A DNA stretch of 8,374 nt, from positions 1 through 8,374 of the forward strand of contig JADFKG010000091.1 of NCBI GenBank assembly GCA_022565075.1, given 5' to 3'. The position numbers were made by a program, and so were the translations under genes. The notes under the pieces are model-generated. The model had not been told where the DNA came from. It did no database searches and saw only the letters and a list, made by a program, of their open reading frames with translations. Below, in pieces: positions 5,398 through 8,374 of this stretch; the first letter of the stretch is position 1; the number at the start of each line of letters is the position of its first letter. This DNA comes from Chloroflexota bacterium (lineage in GTDB: Bacteria > Chloroflexota > Dehalococcoidia > SM23-28-2 > RBG-16-64-32).

Positions 5398-6314
5398 CCG
5401 GGACGCTCCCGCGGGGGGCGCTGGCTCTGTGTCTCGCAGTCGTCGTCGCTGCCACCTTAGCCGTCGGCTGCAGTGGCAACAGCGATGACGCCTCCACCGA
5501 GGTCAACGTTGTGACGACGCTGCCGCTCTTCGCCGATATCGTTGCCGAGATCGCCGGCGACCGCGCCGCCGTCGACTCGCTCCTGCCGCCTGGCGCAGAC
5601 CCGCACGCCTTCGAGCCCTCTCCCAGCGACGTACGAAAGATAACCGAGGCCGACGTCATATTCGCCAACGGCCTCGGCCTTGAACCGTCCCTCCTGCGCG
5701 TGATCGGCGCCAACATCTCCTCCGGAGCCGTTCTCGTCGAACTCGCCGAAGCGGTGATCGGCGCCGGCGTGCCAACGCTCGCGCCGGACGACCCCCACCT
5801 CTGGATGGATCCGGCAAACGGCCGCGAATACGCCGCCATCATTCGGGACACACTGATCTTGCAGGATCCTGGCGGCAGCGATACGTACAGCGGCAACTAC
5901 GAAACGTACGCCGCAACGCTGGATGACACGGCGCAGTACATGCGCGACACTGCCGCCGCCGTCCCGCCCGATGACCGCCTGATCATCGCCACGCACGACG
6001 CCTTCGGCTACCTGGCGCGCGCGGTTGACTTCGAAATCGCCGGTTTCGTCGTGCCGGGGCCCGGCCAGGACGCCAGCCCGGAAGACATCAGCGAGCTCAT
6101 CACGACGATCGGGGATCTCGGCATCCCCGCCGTCTTCACGGAGCCGCAGACTTCCGTTGAGACGCGCACGCTGGAGCAGATCGCCTCCGATGCGGGCGTC
6201 AAGGTCTGCGAGCTGTACAGCGATGCGCTGGACGATGCCGTGAGGACGTACATCGAGCTGCTGCGCTTCAACGCCGAAGAGCTGGCGCGTTGCCTCGGAG
6301 GCGGCGGTGACTGA
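5394..6314 (+). CDS. znuA: ZnuA-like zinc (or manganese) binding lipoprotein of an ABC importer
   Basis: 306 aa cluster A-I (ZinT-unrelated, TroA/ZnuA type) solute-binding protein that captures the metal outside the cell and passes it to the permease. The signal peptide (about 5-22) ends at LAVGC, so Cys26 is the likely lipid anchor. Ligands expected from the family are all visible: His71 (DPHAFEPSPSD), His135 (DDPHLWMDP), His201 (ATHDAFGYL) and Asp277 (YSDAL). The third ligand is His, as in zinc binders, rather than the Glu of PsaA-type manganese binders. The histidine-rich loop common in ZnuA is missing: the stretch before PHLWMDP is short. The GTG start overlaps the regulator's stop (GTGA). 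It is directly behind the Zur-type repressor and ahead of its ATPase and permease, so derepression in zinc shortage is expected. Confidence 0.88.
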   Translation: MTGTLPRGALALCLAVVVAATLAVGCSGNSDDASTEVNVVTTLPLFADIVAEIAGDRAAVDSLLPPGADPHAFEPSPSDVRKITEADVIFANGLGLEPSLLRVIGANISSGAVLVELAEAVIGAGVPTLAPDDPHLWMDPANGREYAAIIRDTLILQDPGGSDTYSGNYETYAATLDDTAQYMRDTAAAVPPDDRLIIATHDAFGYLARAVDFEIAGFVVPGPGQDASPEDISELITTIGDLGIPAVFTEPQTSVETRTLEQIASDAGVKVCELYSDALDDAVRTYIELLRFNAEELARCLGGGGD

Positions 6315-7083
6315 ACGGGCGGACGGCCCGTCGGCCTGGGCGCTTGACATCCGCGACGTCTCGGCTGGCTACGATGGACACGAAGCGCTGGACAGCGTCA
6401 CGTTCCGCATCGAGCCGGGATGTCTCGCCGGGCTTGTCGGACCCAACGGCGCTGGCAAATCCACGCTGATCAAGGTCATTCTCGGCATGCACAAGCCGTG
6501 GTCGGGCGAGGTGTCGGTCTTCGGACGAGCTGGCAAGCCGCGAGCGGGTTCCGTTAGCTACACGCCGCAAGTCGACCTCGTCGACTGGCAGTTTCCGGTG
6601 ACTGTGAGCGACGTCGTCCTGATGGGCCGCTACGGTGGGCTGGGCGTCATCCGGCGGCCCGGCGCCCGTGACCGTGAGATCGCGGCGGCTGCTCTCGAGC
6701 GGGTGCGTCTGACGGCGATGGCGGGCCGCCAGATCGGCGAACTCTCCGGCGGCGAGCGGCGACGGGCGCTGATCGCGCGGGCGCTGACGCAGCAGGGAGA
6801 CTTGATGCTCCTGGACGAGCCGTTCGCCGGCCTCGACGCGGCCGCGCAGCACGATCTGATCAGCCTCTTCCAGAGCCTGGTGGAGGAGGGCAAGACGCTC
6901 TTCATCGCGACGCACGATCTCTCCTGCGTGGACGAGGACTTCGACCATGCGGTGCTGCTCAACAAGCGCATAATCGCTTTCGGCCGGCCTGCTGACGTCT
7001 TCACGCCCGAGTCGTTGAACGAGGCTTACGACCGCCACCTGATGGTCGTGCGCTCCGATCAATCCACCTTCATCGGGCTCTAG
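6307..7083 (+). CDS. znuC: ZnuC-like ATPase of the metal ABC importer
   Basis: 258 aa. It powers metal import at the inner face of the membrane. All ATPase motifs are intact: Walker A GPNGAGKST (45-53), Q-loop Gln88 (YTPQ), signature LSGGE (146-150), Walker B LMLLDEP (166-172), D-loop GLD (175-177) and switch His203 (ATHD). VDWQFPVTVSDVVLMGRYG (92-110) is the segment typical of the manganese/zinc/iron chelate group. The C-terminus is normal in length, without the long tail of some ZnuC proteins. The GTG start lies inside the end of the binding-protein gene (8-base overlap) and has a GGAGG site 5 bases upstream (6297-6301), which settles it. The permease gene follows after 4 bases. Confidence 0.93.
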   Translation: MTERADGPSAWALDIRDVSAGYDGHEALDSVTFRIEPGCLAGLVGPNGAGKSTLIKVILGMHKPWSGEVSVFGRAGKPRAGSVSYTPQVDLVDWQFPVTVSDVVLMGRYGGLGVIRRPGARDREIAAAALERVRLTAMAGRQIGELSGGERRRALIARALTQQGDLMLLDEPFAGLDAAAQHDLISLFQSLVEEGKTLFIATHDLSCVDEDFDHAVLLNKRIIAFGRPADVFTPESLNEAYDRHLMVVRSDQSTFIGL

Positions 7084-7087
7084 GGCC

Positions 7088-7942
7088 ATGGAGGGGATCG
7101 TCGACTTCTTCCGCGAGCCGTGGACGTTCGAGTTCATGCAGCGCGGCCTCCTCGCGGCGGCGATCGTCAGCGCCGTGGCGGCGGTCGTCGGCTCGCTCGT
7201 GATCCTGAAGGGGATGGCGTTCATCGGCAACGCCCTTCCGCACGCCAGCTTCGGCGGTGTCGCGGTCGCCTTTGCGCTGGGCGAGAACCTCTACGTCGGC
7301 GGGGGCATCGCGGCGCTGCTGACGGCGCTGGCGATCGGCTACATCAGCCGTCGTGGCGTCATCCGCAACGACACGGCGATCGGCATCATCTTCGTCGGTG
7401 CCTTCGCGCTCGGCATCCTCATCGTTTCCCGGCAGGACAACTACACCGGCGACCTCTTCTCGTTCGTCTTCGGCAACGTGCTCGCGGTCAACTGGAACGA
7501 CGTCTGGCTCACTGCGGCTGTCGCGGCAGTCGTTCTCCTCATCGTCCTGCTCTTCTACAAGGAGCTGCTGTTCAACGCCTTCGACCCGACGATGGCGCAG
7601 GCGTCGGGTCTTCCCGTGGCCTGGATCGAGTACGGCCTGCTGGTGCTGCTGGCGCTCGTGACCGTGATAGCGCTGCAAACGGTGGGCATCGTGCTCGTCG
7701 TGGCCTTACTCGTGACGCCCGCCGCGACCGCGCAGCTGCTGACGCGCCGCCTTTCGACGATGATGCTTGTCGGCGCCGCCATCGGGGTCGCCTCGTCCGT
7801 CGTCGGCCTCTACGTCGCCTGGTACGCCGACGTTTCCGCCAGCGCGGCGATCGTCCTCACCGCCACCGGCGCGTTCATCGTGGCGTTCCTTTTCGCGCCG
7901 GGGCGAGGCGCCGTCTGGCGTGGCGGCGCCGGCAGCGCGTAG
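7088..7942 (+). CDS. znuB: ZnuB-like permease of the metal ABC importer (ABC-3 family)
   Basis: 284 aa, mostly hydrophobic, with about eight membrane segments (from roughly 18-40 to 250-270). Family landmarks are visible: LKGMAFIGNALPHASFGGVA (40-59), the short cytoplasmic SRRGVIRNDTAIGI (87-100), GDLFSFVFGNVLAV (121-134), and FDPTMAQASGLP (165-176), the last being near the loop that docks with the ATPase. GIVLVVALLVTPAATAQLL (200-218) matches the conserved late helix. It forms the channel for the ion delivered by the lipoprotein. The ATG at 7088 sits 4 bases after the ATPase stop; only a weak AGGG precedes it, so coupling is likely. ATG is rare as a start in this window; only this gene and zur use it. 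Metal preference (zinc versus manganese) cannot be read from the permease. Confidence 0.92.
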   Translation: MEGIVDFFREPWTFEFMQRGLLAAAIVSAVAAVVGSLVILKGMAFIGNALPHASFGGVAVAFALGENLYVGGGIAALLTALAIGYISRRGVIRNDTAIGIIFVGAFALGILIVSRQDNYTGDLFSFVFGNVLAVNWNDVWLTAAVAAVVLLIVLLFYKELLFNAFDPTMAQASGLPVAWIEYGLLVLLALVTVIALQTVGIVLVVALLVTPAATAQLLTRRLSTMMLVGAAIGVASSVVGLYVAWYADVSASAAIVLTATGAFIVAFLFAPGRGAVWRGGAGSA

Positions 7943-7948
7943 TAGACT
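7943..7948 (+). promoter_or_regulatory. Possible leaderless-type -10 (TAGACT) for the DinB-like gene
   Basis: TAGACT fits TAnnnT and ends exactly six bases before the GTG at 7955, the spacing at which transcription would begin at the start codon. No Shine-Dalgarno is present upstream of this GTG, and no -35 is evident. The alternative is simple read-through from the znu operon, whose last stop is at 7940-7942. Confidence 0.3.
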
Positions 7949-7954
7949 GGGCGC

Positions 7955-8374
7955 GTGTTCAAGGAGATCGACGGCTACCTGCGCTACTATCGCGGCCTTC
8001 ACAAGCGGACTCTTCGCGACGTCGGCGCGCTGCCACCCGAAGCCCAGTCCTACAAGCCGGAGACAGGCGAAGGTGAGAACGCCTGGGGCATCGGCGAGAT
8101 CGTTCGCCACATGGCCGGCTCGCGGCTCTACTTCGCTCGCGCCTATCGCGACGAAGGCTGGTACTTCGGCGACCCGATCCGTGAGTGCGACTCGCAGGAC
8201 GACTGGCTGCCGGCGCTGGAGGAGAGCTTCGAGCTCTTCACGAGCGCACTCGAGGGCACGCCGGCCGAGTGGCTCGAACGCAAGATCAAGATGATCGACA
8301 CCGACGGCACACTCTCCGGCTGGCGCATCCTCATGATGTGCCTCGAACATGAAGTGCACCACCGCTCCCAGCTC
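7955..8374 (+). CDS. DinB-like four-helix metal-site protein, C-terminus outside window
   Basis: 140 codons are visible, open to the right edge. The product looks like the DinB/DUF664-type helical-bundle family, mostly small cytoplasmic proteins with a three-histidine metal site. Some members are thiol transferases acting with bacillithiol or mycothiol, and many have no known reaction. The pattern seen is a first histidine in IGEIVRHMAGSRLYFAR (His52) and a second pair in CLEHEVHHRSQL (His132 and His136, with His135 between). Also typical are an N-terminal helix (FKEIDGYLRYYRGLHKRTLRD) and AWGIGEIVRHMAG, the usual helix-2 opening. GTG at 7955 is the first in-frame start after the permease stop, 12 bases away; the protein begins with a family-like helix. 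Its substrate is unknown. A metal-binding protein behind a zinc importer is suggestive, not proof of a link. Confidence 0.75.
   Translation, partial: MFKEIDGYLRYYRGLHKRTLRDVGALPPEAQSYKPETGEGENAWGIGEIVRHMAGSRLYFARAYRDEGWYFGDPIRECDSQDDWLPALEESFELFTSALEGTPAEWLERKIKMIDTDGTLSGWRILMMCLEHEVHHRSQL

Noticed and set aside
5147..7230. Several 250-320 codon minus-strand frames opposite zur, znuA and znuC
   Set aside because: They mirror genes with intact catalytic or metal motifs and show no domain of their own.
7120..8076. 318-codon plus-strand frame overlapping znuB and the DinB-like gene
   Set aside because: It is a frame-shifted shadow of the permease, very rich in Arg, and crosses the permease stop and the next start.

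Overview
The window is GC-rich (roughly two thirds G+C by eye) and densely packed. Nine of its eleven gene starts read as GTG, and three of its exported proteins are lipoproteins. There is no rRNA, tRNA, CRISPR array, insertion sequence or long empty stretch. The gene content (HtpX, lipoprotein HtrA, a SigK/RskA-type sigma/anti-sigma pair, a zur-znu operon, a DinB-like protein) points to a free-living high-GC bacterium. Chloroflexota (Dehalococcoidia-like) or an actinobacterial relative are the best guesses; this is impression, not proof.

The left half is transcribed leftward from a divergent centre near 3323-3463. In reading order it holds a membrane-anchored HtrA-like serine protease with one PDZ domain (3322-2204), a signal-less cobalamin/metal-receptor (BtuF-like) protein 12 bases later (2191-1376), the membrane zinc protease HtpX (1306-455), and a cupredoxin-like lipoprotein that runs off the left edge (403-1). 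The lipoprotein has its own extended -10 promoter.

The right half is transcribed rightward. An ECF sigma factor (3464-4075) overlaps its RskA-type anti-sigma factor by one base (4075-4896). A 72-base gap follows, carrying a promoter and a striking 32-bp two-box palindrome. Then comes a tight zinc operon: Fur-family regulator (Zur), ZnuA-like binding lipoprotein, ZnuC-like ATPase and ZnuB-like permease (4969-7942). A DinB-like metal-site protein (7955 to the right edge) follows after 12 bases and may have a leaderless promoter.

Two functional themes emerge. One is envelope quality control: HtrA and HtpX proteases next to a transmembrane anti-sigma/sigma switch. The other is zinc homeostasis, with Zur apparently controlling its own operon through the palindrome that runs from the -10 box to its ATG. 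No wholly new system is evident. The strongest leads are the unusual Zur-type tandem operator, the divergent htrA/sigma control region with helically phased repeats, and the htrA leader hairpin that shows a Shine-Dalgarno-like loop.
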